A DNA stretch of 64,000 nt, from NCBI RefSeq assembly GCF_022898935.1, contig NZ_JALIRP010000005.1:124001-188000 (forward strand), read 5' to 3'. Numbering within the stretch: position 1 is the stretch's first letter; every line of letters starts with the position of its first letter. This stretch comes from Paenibacillus mangrovi (lineage in GTDB: Bacteria > Bacillota > Bacilli > Paenibacillales > Paenibacillaceae). Below, piece by piece: positions 26,923 through 35,547 of this stretch. The translations under genes were made by a program, and so were the position numbers. Below the pieces are notes generated by a model. That model saw only the letters and a list, made by a program, of their open reading frames with translations. It did not search any database and had not been told where the DNA came from.

Positions 26923-28641
26923 TTAGGCGTCAACCCGCGCCATGACTTCAGCCACAAGCTTCTGAATCCGCTCTTCGGCATCAGCCAGTGAAGATCCTCG
27001 TACTGCAAAATAAACTTTGATCTTCGGTTCCGTACCGGACGGACGCAGGCAGAACCATGAGCCATCATCCAGCATATATTTCAGCACGTTTTCCCGTGGC
27101 AGTCCGTTTAGGCCCTTGGAGTAATCCAAAACTTCCGTGACGGAGGCTCCGGCAACCTGCTTTGGCGGATTCTCGCGCCAATCGGTCATTTTAGCCTGAA
27201 TTTGGGCCAGACCGTCCTTACCCTTGAGCGTGCGCGATTCCAATTTTTCACGGAAATATCCGAACTGCTCATACAATTCCTGAAGAACATTATATAATGT
27301 CTTACCCTGTGCCTTGTAGTAAGCACCCGCTTCACAGATCAGCAGCGAAGCAAGTACGGCATCTTTATCGCGGGCATAGGTACCTGCAAGATAACCATAG
27401 CTTTCCTCATATCCGAATAAATACGTATGGCTTCCCGATTTTTCAAATTCGGTCATTTTTTCGCCAATATATTTAAATCCGGTCAGCGTATTGAAGACCT
27501 CTGCACCATAATGATGAGCAATGGTCGCTCCCATCTCGCTGGTTACAATCGTCTTAATGACCGCCCCGTTGTCAGGCAGCTTGCCCTGCTCCTTCAGCTG
27601 GCTCAGCAGGTAATGAATCATAATGGCGCCGGACTGGTTGCCGGAAAGCACTTCATATTCACCCTTATCATTGAGAACCACCGCACCCATACGGTCGCAG
27701 TCAGGATCCGTACCTATCAGAATATCTGCACCAATCTCTTGGCCAAGCTTAATGGCCAGCGTGAATGCCTCCCGCTCTTCCGGGTTAGGCGACTTGACTG
27801 TCGAGAACCCTGCGTCCGGCTGCTCCTGCTCAGCAACGATATGAACATTGGTAAAGCCGACCTTGGCAAGCACGCTGCGCACAGGAATGTTGCCCGTTCC
27901 ATGCAGCGGGGTAAATACAATTTTGAAATCTTTTCCAAGCTTCGAGGAGATCAGTTCACGGTTGACACTGGTTCCGGCAACGGTGTTAGCAAAAGCCTCA
28001 TCCTCAGCCTCTCCAAGCCAAACCAGCAGCCCCTTAGCTTCCGCTTCCGACTGCTCGAGGCGTTTCACTGAAGCAAAAGAATCAACCTGCCCAATATAGC
28101 TGATCACCTTCTCGGCCTGATCCGGCACAATCTGACCGCCTTCGGCGTTGTAAACCTTGTATCCATTGTATTCCGGCGGGTTATGACTGGCTGTTATCAC
28201 AATGCCTCCGCTAGCGCCTAAATGACGAACGCTGAATGACAGCTGAGGCGTCGTACGAAGGGATGGAAAGAGCTTGGCTGTAATGCCGTTGCCTGCAAGC
28301 ACCAGCGCTGCCTCAAGCGCAAATTCCGGAGAAAAATGACGGGAATCATGAGCGATGACTATCGATGGATTGACTTCCGCCTGGCCGTGCTGCTCCAATA
28401 TGTAGCGTGCAAGACCTTGCGTCGCTTTACCGACGGTATAACGGTTTATCCGGTTGCTTCCTGCACCGATCACACCGCGAAGACCACCGGTACCAAATTC
28501 CAAATCTTTATAAAAACGGTCTTCCAGCTCCTGCGTTTCCTCACGCAGCCCTTGAAGCTCTTGCTTGGTCCCTTCGTCGATCGAAGGATCCGAAAGCCAT
28601 CTCTGTACATTTTCTTCTGCCAGTTTGCTTAAGTTTGTCAT
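26923..28641 (-). CDS. pgcA: phosphoglucomutase / phosphomannomutase
   Basis: A 572-aa cytosolic enzyme interconverting hexose 1- and 6-phosphates, needed for nucleotide-sugar and wall-polymer synthesis. The alpha-D-phosphohexomutase signatures are complete: LEFGTGGLRG near the N-terminus, phosphoserine loop GIVITASHNPPEYNG (active S142), metal loop GTDPDCDRMGAV, sugar loop GYEESYGYLAG and phosphate loop RPSGTEPKIKVY. ATG 28641 is chosen (AAAGGGG upstream); the open frame upstream overlaps fabZ without a binding site. It lies 40 bases after fabZ in the same operon. Confidence 0.95.
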   Translation of the reverse strand: MTNLSKLAEENVQRWLSDPSIDEGTKQELQGLREETQELEDRFYKDLEFGTGGLRGVIGAGSNRINRYTVGKATQGLARYILEQHGQAEVNPSIVIAHDSRHFSPEFALEAALVLAGNGITAKLFPSLRTTPQLSFSVRHLGASGGIVITASHNPPEYNGYKVYNAEGGQIVPDQAEKVISYIGQVDSFASVKRLEQSEAEAKGLLVWLGEAEDEAFANTVAGTSVNRELISSKLGKDFKIVFTPLHGTGNIPVRSVLAKVGFTNVHIVAEQEQPDAGFSTVKSPNPEEREAFTLAIKLGQEIGADILIGTDPDCDRMGAVVLNDKGEYEVLSGNQSGAIMIHYLLSQLKEQGKLPDNGAVIKTIVTSEMGATIAHHYGAEVFNTLTGFKYIGEKMTEFEKSGSHTYLFGYEESYGYLAGTYARDKDAVLASLLICEAGAYYKAQGKTLYNVLQELYEQFGYFREKLESRTLKGKDGLAQIQAKMTDWRENPPKQVAGASVTEVLDYSKGLNGLPRENVLKYMLDDGSWFCLRPSGTEPKIKVYFAVRGSSLADAEERIQKLVAEVMARVDA

Positions 28642-28681
28642 ACTGTTTCCCCTTTCACCATGAGCGGTTGATATATCGAAA

Positions 28682-29119
28682 TTAGGCTTTGGACGGATCG
28701 GACAGGGCAAACATAATGTCGCCTTCGGCAACGACCTTGTCCTCAACCTTGGCAATGGCATGCCCCTTGCCTATACTACCTTTTAACCGAGTTATCTCCA
28801 CTTCCAGACGAAGCGTGTCACCGGGTACAACCTGTCCTCGGAAACGGAAACCGTCTAGCCCTGCCAGAAATCCGATTTTACCCCTGTTGCTCTCTTCTTG
28901 TAAAATGGCAGCAGCTCCTACTTGAGCCAAAGCTTCGGTGATCAGAACACCCGGCATCACCGGATATTCCGGAAAATGGCCGATGAAAAATGGCTCGTTG
29001 ATCGTCACATTTTTAATACCGACCGCACGCTTGCCAACCTCCATCTCCACAATCCGGTCCACCAGTAAAAATGGAGGACGGTGCGGAATAATCTCCTGAA
29101 TTTCTTTGACATTTAGCAC
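28682..29119 (-). CDS. fabZ: 3-hydroxyacyl-ACP dehydratase FabZ
   Basis: Type II fatty-acid synthesis enzyme that dehydrates 3-hydroxyacyl-ACP. The 145-aa hot-dog protein begins with the typical [15 protein letters not shown]; catalytic H48 is in [12 protein letters not shown] and E62 in [12 protein letters not shown]. The start is GTG at 29119 with GGAG about 10 bases upstream; the nearer ATG leads to a stop after three codons. It is the first gene of the apparent operon to tagO. The same enzyme lies next to flhP in Bacillus. Confidence 0.95.
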   Translation of the reverse strand: MLNVKEIQEIIPHRPPFLLVDRIVEMEVGKRAVGIKNVTINEPFFIGHFPEYPVMPGVLITEALAQVGAAAILQEESNRGKIGFLAGLDGFRFRGQVVPGDTLRLEVEITRLKGSIGKGHAIAKVEDKVVAEGDIMFALSDPSKA

Positions 29120-29350
29120 GACATCAAATCTCCTTCCGACATTGGCAATTTAGGCTGTTTGAGCCCTTGAAATACCTGCTATTTTGCATAAAAACACGAT
29201 TATACGGAAAAAACTATAGATATCCTTCACCAACTGCAGAAGTGAAGGTTCAGATAAGGGGCTCCTCTCCACAAGCCGCGGTCTAACCGCAGTGGCATGA
29301 AGCGGGGCCCTTTTTGGCGATCTCAAGTCCCCAATCATTATACATTTTCC
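29120..29350. other. fabZ upstream region with a GC-rich structured element
   Basis: A promoter for the fabZ operon should lie here. A TATAAT on the minus strand (29199-29204) has no good -35. Further upstream, 29256-29311 is GC-rich and can fold: an inner GCGGT-CTA-ACCGC hairpin inside GCC/GGC, with AAGGG/CCCTT at the ends. A 62-codon ORF across it has no ribosome binding site and is not called. Confidence 0.4.
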
Positions 29351-29355
29351 GAGCC

Positions 29356-29390
29356 AAAAAAGAAAACTCCCCCGGGCTAGCGAGGGAGTC
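29356..29390 (-). terminator. terminator of the mbl-flhO-flhP-epuA unit
   Basis: Minus strand: ACTCCC / GGGAGT stem extended by CCGGG and CGCTAG, then TTTTCTTTTTT. It lies about 32 bases after the EpuA-like gene. Confidence 0.75.
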
Positions 29391-29421
29391 TTATGTCACT
29401 TCGTTGGTGAGGCCACTTGGA

Positions 29422-29700
29422 TCATGGAGCAAAGACCAGATCGATGACATGCTGCCATGTCTTCCACTCGAATACTTCGGACAAGCTTTGCTTGCCGACA
29501 ACCACGTATCCGACGATCAAGCCTCCTGCTAAAGCGAGCAGCAGAAACAGCGGAATCATCCAGCGAATGACAATTCTCCAGCGCGCCGTCTTTCTTGGAG
29601 CAGGATTCTGGCTATCCCGATCCGCACCCGCCTTTTCAGGCGTTCCTTGACGGCTATGGGCTCTCGTCAGCTTGTCAGCAGGCTTATTGTTCTCATTCAT
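29422..29700 (-). CDS. EpuA-like small membrane protein, annotated in relatives as RNA-polymerase-beta-associated
   Basis: A 92-aa protein: charged, disordered N-terminal half (residues 1-45), one membrane segment (about 50-70: IPLFLLLALAGGLIVGYVVV) and a short tail with EWKTWQHVIDLVFAP. The segment plus tail match the EpuA family, which databases often label DNA-directed RNA polymerase subunit beta by association; that label should not be taken literally. Function is unknown to me. ATG 29700 is chosen for GAGGTGG 8 bases upstream. It follows flhP by 13 bases and is the last gene before the terminator. Confidence 0.75.
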   Translation of the reverse strand: MNENNKPADKLTRAHSRQGTPEKAGADRDSQNPAPRKTARWRIVIRWMIPLFLLLALAGGLIVGYVVVGKQSLSEVFEWKTWQHVIDLVFAP

Positions 29701-29713
29701 AGCCGCTTCCACC

Positions 29714-30535
29714 TCAGCCTCGCATATTGTTGGCCAGGTTCATCATTGTATCGCTGGAACTGATTGCCCGTGCAGCCAGCTGGTAGGCACGCTGCATTTG
29801 CATCATATCTGTAATTTGACCCATATAGTCCACATTGGATTTCTCCAGGTAACCCGAGCGGATCGAAGTGTTCTCGGGAATGCCGCCGCCTGCAGGCGGT
29901 TTCTCAAACACTTGGTTTTCCGTCAGACTGGTTGGAATAACGAACAGATTACCGTCCATCTGCTGAAGCGCATCCTCACGGAGCGGCTTAAGCACTTTAA
30001 GCGTATAAGGTGATGTCATCTTGCCGTTCTCATCCACAATCACCTTGCCATGGGAATCAATTGCAACCTTCGCTTTATCAGATACTTTAATATGTTCATT
30101 CTTATCGCTTAGCACAAAATATCCCTGATTGTTCAGCAGCACCATGGAACCGGGATCGCTTGGATCAGGAGCGAAGTGAAATCCGCCCTCCCGGGTATAT
30201 GCGCGTTTCCCATAAGCTTCAACCGCAAACATGCCGCTGCCTTCGATGGCGAGATCGAGCGGATTGTTCGTCTGCTCCAGAGGTCCTTGCGTCGTATCGC
30301 GGGTGACATCACCCATCCGGACTCCGTATCCGGTTGTATATCCCAGCGGTGAAAATCTCCCCTGCTGCTGAAAATCCTTGGGCTGCTGCATGACAGTAGT
30401 CAGCGTGTCCTCAAAAGAGGTATCCTTCTGCTTATATCCCACCGTATCCAGGTTCGCGATATTGTCTGCAATGATATCCAGTTTCCGCTGGATGCTGTTC
30501 ATGGATACCATCGCACTGATCATGGAGTTATTCAT
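29714..30535 (-). CDS. flhP: flagellar hook-basal body protein FlhP (FlgG/FlgF-like)
   Basis: Rod/hook-type flagellar protein, about 273 aa. N-terminal flagella basal-body rod domain (ISAMVSMNSIQRKLDIIADNIANLDTVGYK) and C-terminal FlgG-type domain (GYLEKSNVDYMGQITDMMQMQRAYQLAARAISSSD). GGGAGG precedes two adjacent ATGs; the second (30535) has the better spacing. It is paired with flhO upstream, as in Bacillus downstream of mbl. It is exported by the flagellar type III system, so no signal peptide is expected or seen. Confidence 0.92.
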   Translation of the reverse strand: MNNSMISAMVSMNSIQRKLDIIADNIANLDTVGYKQKDTSFEDTLTTVMQQPKDFQQQGRFSPLGYTTGYGVRMGDVTRDTTQGPLEQTNNPLDLAIEGSGMFAVEAYGKRAYTREGGFHFAPDPSDPGSMVLLNNQGYFVLSDKNEHIKVSDKAKVAIDSHGKVIVDENGKMTSPYTLKVLKPLREDALQQMDGNLFVIPTSLTENQVFEKPPAGGGIPENTSIRSGYLEKSNVDYMGQITDMMQMQRAYQLAARAISSSDTMMNLANNMRG

Positions 30536-30564
30536 CATAAACCTCCCTTAAGCCAAAGCCGGCC

Positions 30565-31446
30565 TTATACCCTGCCTACTTCATTGACGGCTTTGTCCAA
30601 GCTTTTATCGTAAAATTGAATGACCTTCTGGTTAGCTTCATATGCACGGAGTGCTGTGTTCATGTCTACCACAACCTCGGATGCATTCACATTCGATGTC
30701 TCGATATAGTTCTGACGCACTTCAACCCGGTCGTTTCCGGCAAGTAGTCGCACACCCGCACCCTGCGGATCATCAATCCGGAATACACCTTCGCCGTCAC
30801 GAACCATCTGGTATGGCTGTCCTACAACGGACACACCGATTTGCTGCCCGCGCGCTCCGGTCTTTGGATCCAGAACATACCCCTGCCCGTCCACTTTAAA
30901 GCTGTCCACCGAACCTGTCAACACAATTGGACGGTTATTGCTATCCAATACCTGGTAACCTGTTGAAGTCAGCAATCTGCCATCCGTGCTCACTTTGAAG
31001 CTGCCGTCTTTCGTATAGCGTATCTGTCCGTTCTGATCCTGTACCGTAAAGAAGGCTTCGGGCTTATAAATAACTTCACCGTTTGCACTGACAAATTTGC
31101 CTGAACCGTCAAACTTAATATTTTGCCCGGTTGCCGGATCCGTCATTTCCATATCGGACACTAGCGCAAAATCTGTCGGCTTGCTGCTCGCTTTGATAAC
31201 GCCCTGCTGATACAAGGACAAGGCCTCCTCCGCAAAAACGCCGGTGTTCAGCTTACCGATTGTCGGAGTCGGCACATCGCTGCTGCCGCCCATCATCGAA
31301 ATCAGCACTTCCGGAAAAGAGCGTGCAACACTGTTAACCTGCTTATATCCGGGCGTATTTACATTGGCTAAGTTCTGGACCGCCGTATCATGGCGGTTCT
31401 CCTGGGTCAGCATGCCGGCTGCTGCATTGTAAAGTCCTCTAATCAT
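30565..31446 (-). CDS. flhO: flagellar hook-basal body protein FlhO (FlgG/FlgF-like)
   Basis: Paralogue and neighbour of flhP, 293 aa. It starts MIRGLYNAAAGMLTQENRHDTAVQNLANVNTPGYKQ (basal-body rod N-terminal signature) and ends with a YIETSNVNASEVVVDMNTALRAYEANQKVIQFYD block. The ATG at 31446 has AAAGGGGTG upstream; the 19 codons further up lack a site. It follows mbl by 121 bases and lies in the conserved mbl-flhO-flhP order. Confidence 0.92.
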   Translation of the reverse strand: MIRGLYNAAAGMLTQENRHDTAVQNLANVNTPGYKQVNSVARSFPEVLISMMGGSSDVPTPTIGKLNTGVFAEEALSLYQQGVIKASSKPTDFALVSDMEMTDPATGQNIKFDGSGKFVSANGEVIYKPEAFFTVQDQNGQIRYTKDGSFKVSTDGRLLTSTGYQVLDSNNRPIVLTGSVDSFKVDGQGYVLDPKTGARGQQIGVSVVGQPYQMVRDGEGVFRIDDPQGAGVRLLAGNDRVEVRQNYIETSNVNASEVVVDMNTALRAYEANQKVIQFYDKSLDKAVNEVGRV

Positions 31447-31567
31447 GTGAGTGGGGGCACCCCTTTCATGGCCTAAGCTATCTATTGCATCCATCATAGT
31501 CATTCAAACGGCATTTCTATGATCAACGGGTCACGAAAACCCATAATATATTTAATATATCGGTGGT

Positions 31568-32569
31568 TTAGAAAGATTTCTTAACCACTTTATCCAAATT
31601 ATCCAGCATAATGCCCGTGCCTTTAACGACACAATGCATCGGGTCCTCGGCAATCAGCACCGGAACGTGCAGCTCTTCGGCGAGCAGCTCGTCCAGTCCG
31701 TTCAGTAGTGCTCCGCCGCCTGTCAGAATAACACCGCGGTCGATAATGTCCGCAGAGAGTTCCGGCGGTGTCCGTTCGAGCACCGACTTGGCCGCTGCCA
31801 CAATAGAGGATACCGGATCCCAAAGAGCTTCCTGGATTTCACTAGAGGAAATGGTGACTGTGAGCGGCAGGCCGGACACCATGTCGCGTCCGCGGATATC
31901 CATCTCTTCCTGCCGTCCTCCAGGGCGGACAGTTCCGATTTTGATTTTGATATCCTCAGAGGTGCGCTCACCGATCATAAGCTTATATTTGTTCTTGATA
32001 TATTTGACTATGGACTCGTCGAACTTGTCCCCCGCCATCTTAATAGAAGAGGCGGTCACGACGTCACCCATGGACAACACAGCAACATCCGTTGTCCCGC
32101 CCCCAATATCGACTACCATATTGCCACTTGGCTGGAAAATGTCCATTCCCGCCCCGATTGCCGCAGCCTTCGGTTCTTCTTCCAAAAACACATCTTTAGC
32201 CCCACTGTGCTCGGCGGCCTCACGGATCGCCTTTTGCTCAACCGATGTAATATTGGTTGGTGCGCAGATGAGAATACGGGGACGGCTGCTCCAGCTGCGT
32301 CCTCCTACACGATCAATAAAATATTTAAGCATCGCTTCTGTAATCGCAAAGTCCGCAATAACACCGTCGCGCAGCGGCCTGATGGCCACAATGTTGCCAG
32401 GAGTACGCCCCACCATTCTGCGGGCTTCTTCACCGACGGCAAGGACTCTCTTGGTGTCGCTTTCGATCGTCACGACAGAAGGTTCGTCAAGAACAACCCC
32501 CTTCCCTTTGACATGTATAAGTACATTAGCCGTACCTAGATCAATCCCAATATCCTTGCTAAACATCAT
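31568..32569 (-). CDS. mbl: MreB-like rod-shape cytoskeletal protein Mbl
   Basis: Actin-like filament protein guiding wall synthesis along the cylinder. 333-334 aa, the length of B. subtilis Mbl. It starts MFSKDIGIDLGTANVLIHVKGKGVVL (phosphate 1 motif) and contains VVDIGGGTTDVAVLS (phosphate 2) and LTGGGALLNGLDELL (adenosine motif). The start is one of two adjacent ATGs (32569 or 32566) after GGGGGCT. Gene order spoIIID-mbl-flhO is that of Bacillus, which favours Mbl over MreB. Confidence 0.93.
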   Translation of the reverse strand: MMFSKDIGIDLGTANVLIHVKGKGVVLDEPSVVTIESDTKRVLAVGEEARRMVGRTPGNIVAIRPLRDGVIADFAITEAMLKYFIDRVGGRSWSSRPRILICAPTNITSVEQKAIREAAEHSGAKDVFLEEEPKAAAIGAGMDIFQPSGNMVVDIGGGTTDVAVLSMGDVVTASSIKMAGDKFDESIVKYIKNKYKLMIGERTSEDIKIKIGTVRPGGRQEEMDIRGRDMVSGLPLTVTISSSEIQEALWDPVSSIVAAAKSVLERTPPELSADIIDRGVILTGGGALLNGLDELLAEELHVPVLIAEDPMHCVVKGTGIMLDNLDKVVKKSF

Positions 32570-32765
32570 GAAAAGAGCCCCCAAAGTCATATTTTATGGT
32601 AAAAGAGTCCCTGAGCCTTTTGAAAGTCCCTTTTCGACAAGATGCGGCAGGAATTATGTACATAGGGAAGCAGGGAACACAAATTTCGACCTCATACCAT
32701 CTTTTAACATATCATACTTCAGGGGACGGATTCAATGGCTTAAAGCGGTATGCACTTCGCAAATA

Positions 32766-33047
32766 TTATGATTTGGCGGATGCCACAGCTTCGCGTTTTT
32801 TCGTCTTTTTGTACTTGATTTTGGTAGCTTCCCCTCCGCGGAGATGACGGATCGATTTGTGGTATTCGAGAATATGCTTAACCTGGTCTGCCAGTTCCGG
32901 ATTGATTTCAGGCAAACGTTCGGTCAAGTCCTTATGCACTGTGCTTTTTGATACGCCAAATTCTTTGGCAATTGTCCGGACCGTGTGCTTTGTCTCCACG
33001 ATACAACGTCCAATTTTAATCGTACGTTCCTTGATGTAGTCGTGCAC
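32766..33047 (-). CDS. spoIIID: SpoIIID mother-cell transcription factor
   Basis: A 93-aa DNA-binding protein that switches mother-cell gene expression after sigma-E. Helix-turn-helix at about residues 22-45 (TVRTIAKEFGVSKSTVHKDLTERLPEI), followed by the conserved basic tail HKSIRHLRGGEATKIKYK. The start is GTG with GGGAGG 7 bases upstream. A sigma-E-like promoter is 34-61 bases upstream of the start codon (33081-33108). Flanked by spoIIQ and mbl as in Bacillus. Confidence 0.96.
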   Translation of the reverse strand: MHDYIKERTIKIGRCIVETKHTVRTIAKEFGVSKSTVHKDLTERLPEINPELADQVKHILEYHKSIRHLRGGEATKIKYKKTKKREAVASAKS

Positions 33048-33080
33048 GCTCCCGCCTCCCTACTGTGGATAGTTTGGTAC

Positions 33081-33108
33081 ATTATATGAGGGGCGTGCCT
33101 ATATATTC
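33081..33108 (-). promoter_or_regulatory. sigma-E-type promoter of spoIIID
   Basis: Minus strand: -35 GAATATA (33102-33108), 13-base spacer, -10 CATATAAT (33081-33088). It matches the sigma-E consensus (about KMATATT ... CATACAAT) at all but one or two positions, and spoIIID is a known sigma-E target in Bacillus. Confidence 0.65.
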
Positions 33109-33161
33109 GCGCTTTAAGGACCTGACAAGCTACGCAAGGCCCATTTATTTTCGGAACATGC

Positions 33162-33186
33162 AAAATAACCCCACAAAGTGGGGCCT
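33162..33186 (-). terminator. small hairpin upstream of spoIIID (second terminator-like element)
   Basis: Minus strand: CCCCAC-TTT-GTGGGG stem followed by TTATTTTG. A 15-base portion (AAAATAACCCCACAA on the plus strand) recurs upstream of spoIID at 35672-35686. Confidence 0.5.
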
Positions 33187-33231
33187 TCGCTTCAATGTTT
33201 ATTCAGATCCTTTGCGGGGACTTGGGAACAC

Positions 33232-33262
33232 AAAAAAGGCAGGGATTTCCCCCGCCCTTTTC
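33232..33262 (-). terminator. spoIIQ terminator
   Basis: Minus strand: AAAGGGCGGGGG / TCCCTGCCTTT stem with a short loop, then T residues. It lies about 33 bases past the spoIIQ stop. Confidence 0.75.
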
Positions 33263-33294
33263 ATGCTGTGTTGCTCTGATCAGAAACGTTTTGC

Positions 33295-34044
33295 TTATTG
33301 TTTTGGAAGCAGATCTTCCGGATTCACCGGTACACCTTTTTCATGCACTTCAAAGTGTACGTGGTTGCCGAGATCCTTTTCGATTTCACTGCGTCCGGCA
33401 GTACCGATCGTATCGCCCTGCTTCACCATGTCCCCCTCTTTGACCTTAGCATCAGAAAGGGCTTGGTAAATGGTTTTCACATCGTTATCATGCGTAATTT
33501 CGATGATCGTGCCATACACAGCAGCATTCAGATCCACACGGGTGACTTTTCCATCAAGCGCTGCTTTGACTTCAAATGTCTTGTCGTCTTCACGACCCAG
33601 GTCAATGCCGATGTTCGGGATAAACGTGTCATTGTACTGCACCATGGCTGCCAGGTGGTTCTCGGCAGTACCATTTTCTTCAAAGAACGGCTTCACGACT
33701 TTGATGTTCTTGGCATCGGCTACCGGCCATGCCATGTCGACTACAGTTGCAGTTACTTCCACAGCTTTCGGATCCTTCGCAGCATCCTTGCTCGCTTCAT
33801 TGGCAGCAGGGGCTTTTACAGTGTCCGATACTTTAGCAGGGTCTTGCGGGAGTTTCTTCTGGCTGACATCCTGGTAGACCCAAACTAGAGTTAGTATAAT
33901 TGCTGCTGCGGCCACGTAAGCTGCCGGGTATACCCACCGTTTGGACAACAGCTTTTTCCATGTAGACGGCTGGCTAACCAGCTCTCCCTGTGATTTTTTA
34001 GGAGTTTCTCCATGGTTTTGATTACTTTTGTTTTGTTCATTCAT
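33295..34044 (-). CDS. spoIIQ: SpoIIQ forespore membrane protein (degenerate LytM/M23 domain)
   Basis: A 249-aa type II membrane protein made in the forespore. In B. subtilis it zips to mother-cell SpoIIIAH during engulfment. One membrane segment (about residues 38-57) is followed by a linker and a C-terminal M23/LytM domain (about 125-245). The second metal site HVHF is intact, but the first ligand is Asn instead of His in IPNIGIDLG, so peptidase activity is doubtful; B. subtilis SpoIIQ is likewise degenerate. GAGGTGATAACCAT precedes the ATG. A sigma-F-like promoter lies at 34066-34093. Position between spoIID and spoIIID supports the call. Confidence 0.93.
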   Translation of the reverse strand: MNEQNKSNQNHGETPKKSQGELVSQPSTWKKLLSKRWVYPAAYVAAAAIILTLVWVYQDVSQKKLPQDPAKVSDTVKAPAANEASKDAAKDPKAVEVTATVVDMAWPVADAKNIKVVKPFFEENGTAENHLAAMVQYNDTFIPNIGIDLGREDDKTFEVKAALDGKVTRVDLNAAVYGTIIEITHDNDVKTIYQALSDAKVKEGDMVKQGDTIGTAGRSEIEKDLGNHVHFEVHEKGVPVNPEDLLPKQ

Positions 34045-34065
34045 ATGGTTATCACCTCAGTAATC

Positions 34066-34093
34066 ATTGTTACCGGGGTCAAACCTTTTATAC
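34066..34093 (-). promoter_or_regulatory. sigma-F-like promoter of spoIIQ
   Basis: Minus strand: -35 GTATA (34089-34093) and -10 GGTAACAAT (34066-34074), the latter matching the sigma-F consensus GGNRANAMT exactly. The spacer is 14 bases, one or two shorter than usual. spoIIQ is a known sigma-F target. Confidence 0.6.
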
Positions 34094-34212
34094 GTATCTC
34101 TTATATTATTTTTTTGAAAAGTATAGAAGCCGGACATTTACAACTATTATATGTTGAAAATAGAGACATTGAAATCGCTTATGCGATCACATATAGAGAT
34201 AGACTTCCGAAG

Positions 34213-35547
34213 CTATGTTTTTATAAAATCCGAAGCTTTTGAGAACTGGATACCTGTATAGTAGTGTTTTAGAATCTGGGTGGCGGTATATCCTTCCTTG
34301 GCCATTCCCTCCGCTCCCCACTGGCTCATGCCCACGCCATGCCCATATCCATATGTCGTGATAAGCACGTCGTTGCCGGTTGTTTTCCAGCTGAATTCGC
34401 TGGAGCGCAGGCCCAGCTTCTCTCTTACTTCGCGGCCAGTGAACTTAATTCCTCCGATGGAAATCTCTTTAATACGGTGTCCAGTGGTAGACGCGAGAAT
34501 TTGAATAAAAGGCTGATTCTCTCTCATGGCCGTGACCGGAGCCACTTTACCTATAAGTCCCAGCTTGATCAGGAAATCCTCTCTGCTGAGCTTCACTGTC
34601 TCCTCATATCCAGGTGCCTGCTTGTCCCATGGACTCGCCACGCTCCGCAGATACGGAATGTTCTGATTCCAGTATTCTTCTGAGTTCTCGGTATAGCCGT
34701 TGCCCGTAGAGAAGAAGGAGGCGGTAATCGGCTTGCCGTTATAGGTCATGATCGTATTGCGGGATTCCTCCACCGCTCTCTTCAGCTTAGCTAGCTGCTC
34801 AGTCTTTCCTTTAAACTGAGTCTCCAACTGTTCCTTCGAAATATACGCCTGATGACTCACGGTATCGGTGACATTAGCCGCTGAGCCGGGTACGCCGCTT
34901 TTATCTCCGTCCGCCAGTCTGCGGACGATAAAGGTACGCGCGGCAACGGCCTGGGCTTTAAGCGCCTCGAGATCAAACTTTGCCGGCATCTCGGCGGCGA
35001 GTACGCCGACAACGTAGTCTTCGAGAGGCAGCGTCTCTACCTTGTCCGTCTTCGTCAGATAGACGGACACCTGCGGCTGTGCCAGCACCTGAGGCACAGC
35101 CGTGGGAGCGGCCGGCGCAGGTATGGGCGCCGGCGTTGGCGCTGGCTTGTGGTGCGTTGCCACCACAAGCGCGGGGATCAGCAGCGCCAGCGCGAGCAGT
35201 CCCCCCGCCCATACGGCGGCGGGGGGCACTCTGCGGGCGCTGCCCGGGCGGTGCGGCCGCCAGGCCTCGCGGCGGCCGCTTGAGGGCGGCGGGGCCCATG
35301 GCCGCCGCCCGGGGTCTTGCCGGGCGCCTGCAGGCGCGCCTGGCTGCGTGGGCCGGAGCGCTTCGCGAGGCTCCGGCGGCTCTGGCGCAGTGGCCTGCGG
35401 CGGCTGCGCAGGCTCTCCGGCCGGGCGCGACGAACGGCCGCCCTTTGCTGCAGCTTGTACATCTGGCTGATGTATAGGAATGTCCGGCTCCGCCAATTCT
35501 CTTTTCTGTGCAACAGATACTTTAATTTGTGTGCGCGGGTCGTTCAT
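34213..35547 (-). CDS. spoIID: SpoIID peptidoglycan lytic transglycosylase with a long Pro-rich N-terminal extension
   Basis: Mother-cell membrane enzyme that cleaves septal peptidoglycan during engulfment. The SpoIID domain spans about residues 155-440: LPLEDYVVGVLAAEMPAKFDLEALKAQAVAARTF (the Glu in LAAEMP is the predicted catalytic acid) and YGYGHGVGMSQWGAEGMAKEGYTATQILKHYYTG. One membrane segment lies at about residues 110-130. Before it come about 105 residues that are very rich in Pro, Arg, Ala and Gly and encoded by much more GC-rich DNA than the rest. The protein is 444 aa, about 100 longer than B. subtilis SpoIID. GGAGGTAGGAAGCAT precedes the ATG. Confidence 0.93.
   Translation of the reverse strand: MNDPRTQIKVSVAQKRELAEPDIPIHQPDVQAAAKGGRSSRPAGEPAQPPQATAPEPPEPREALRPTQPGAPAGARQDPGRRPWAPPPSSGRREAWRPHRPGSARRVPPAAVWAGGLLALALLIPALVVATHHKPAPTPAPIPAPAAPTAVPQVLAQPQVSVYLTKTDKVETLPLEDYVVGVLAAEMPAKFDLEALKAQAVAARTFIVRRLADGDKSGVPGSAANVTDTVSHQAYISKEQLETQFKGKTEQLAKLKRAVEESRNTIMTYNGKPITASFFSTGNGYTENSEEYWNQNIPYLRSVASPWDKQAPGYEETVKLSREDFLIKLGLIGKVAPVTAMRENQPFIQILASTTGHRIKEISIGGIKFTGREVREKLGLRSSEFSWKTTGNDVLITTYGYGHGVGMSQWGAEGMAKEGYTATQILKHYYTGIQFSKASDFIKT

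Noticed and set aside
29150..29338. 62-codon minus-strand ORF upstream of fabZ
   Set aside because: No ribosome binding site; its 5' part is the GC-rich foldable element and its composition is not protein-like.
34980..35477. Plus-strand ORFs of 165 and 122 codons opposite spoIID
   Set aside because: They come from the GC-rich low-complexity coding sequence of spoIID, have no domain, and lack ribosome binding sites.
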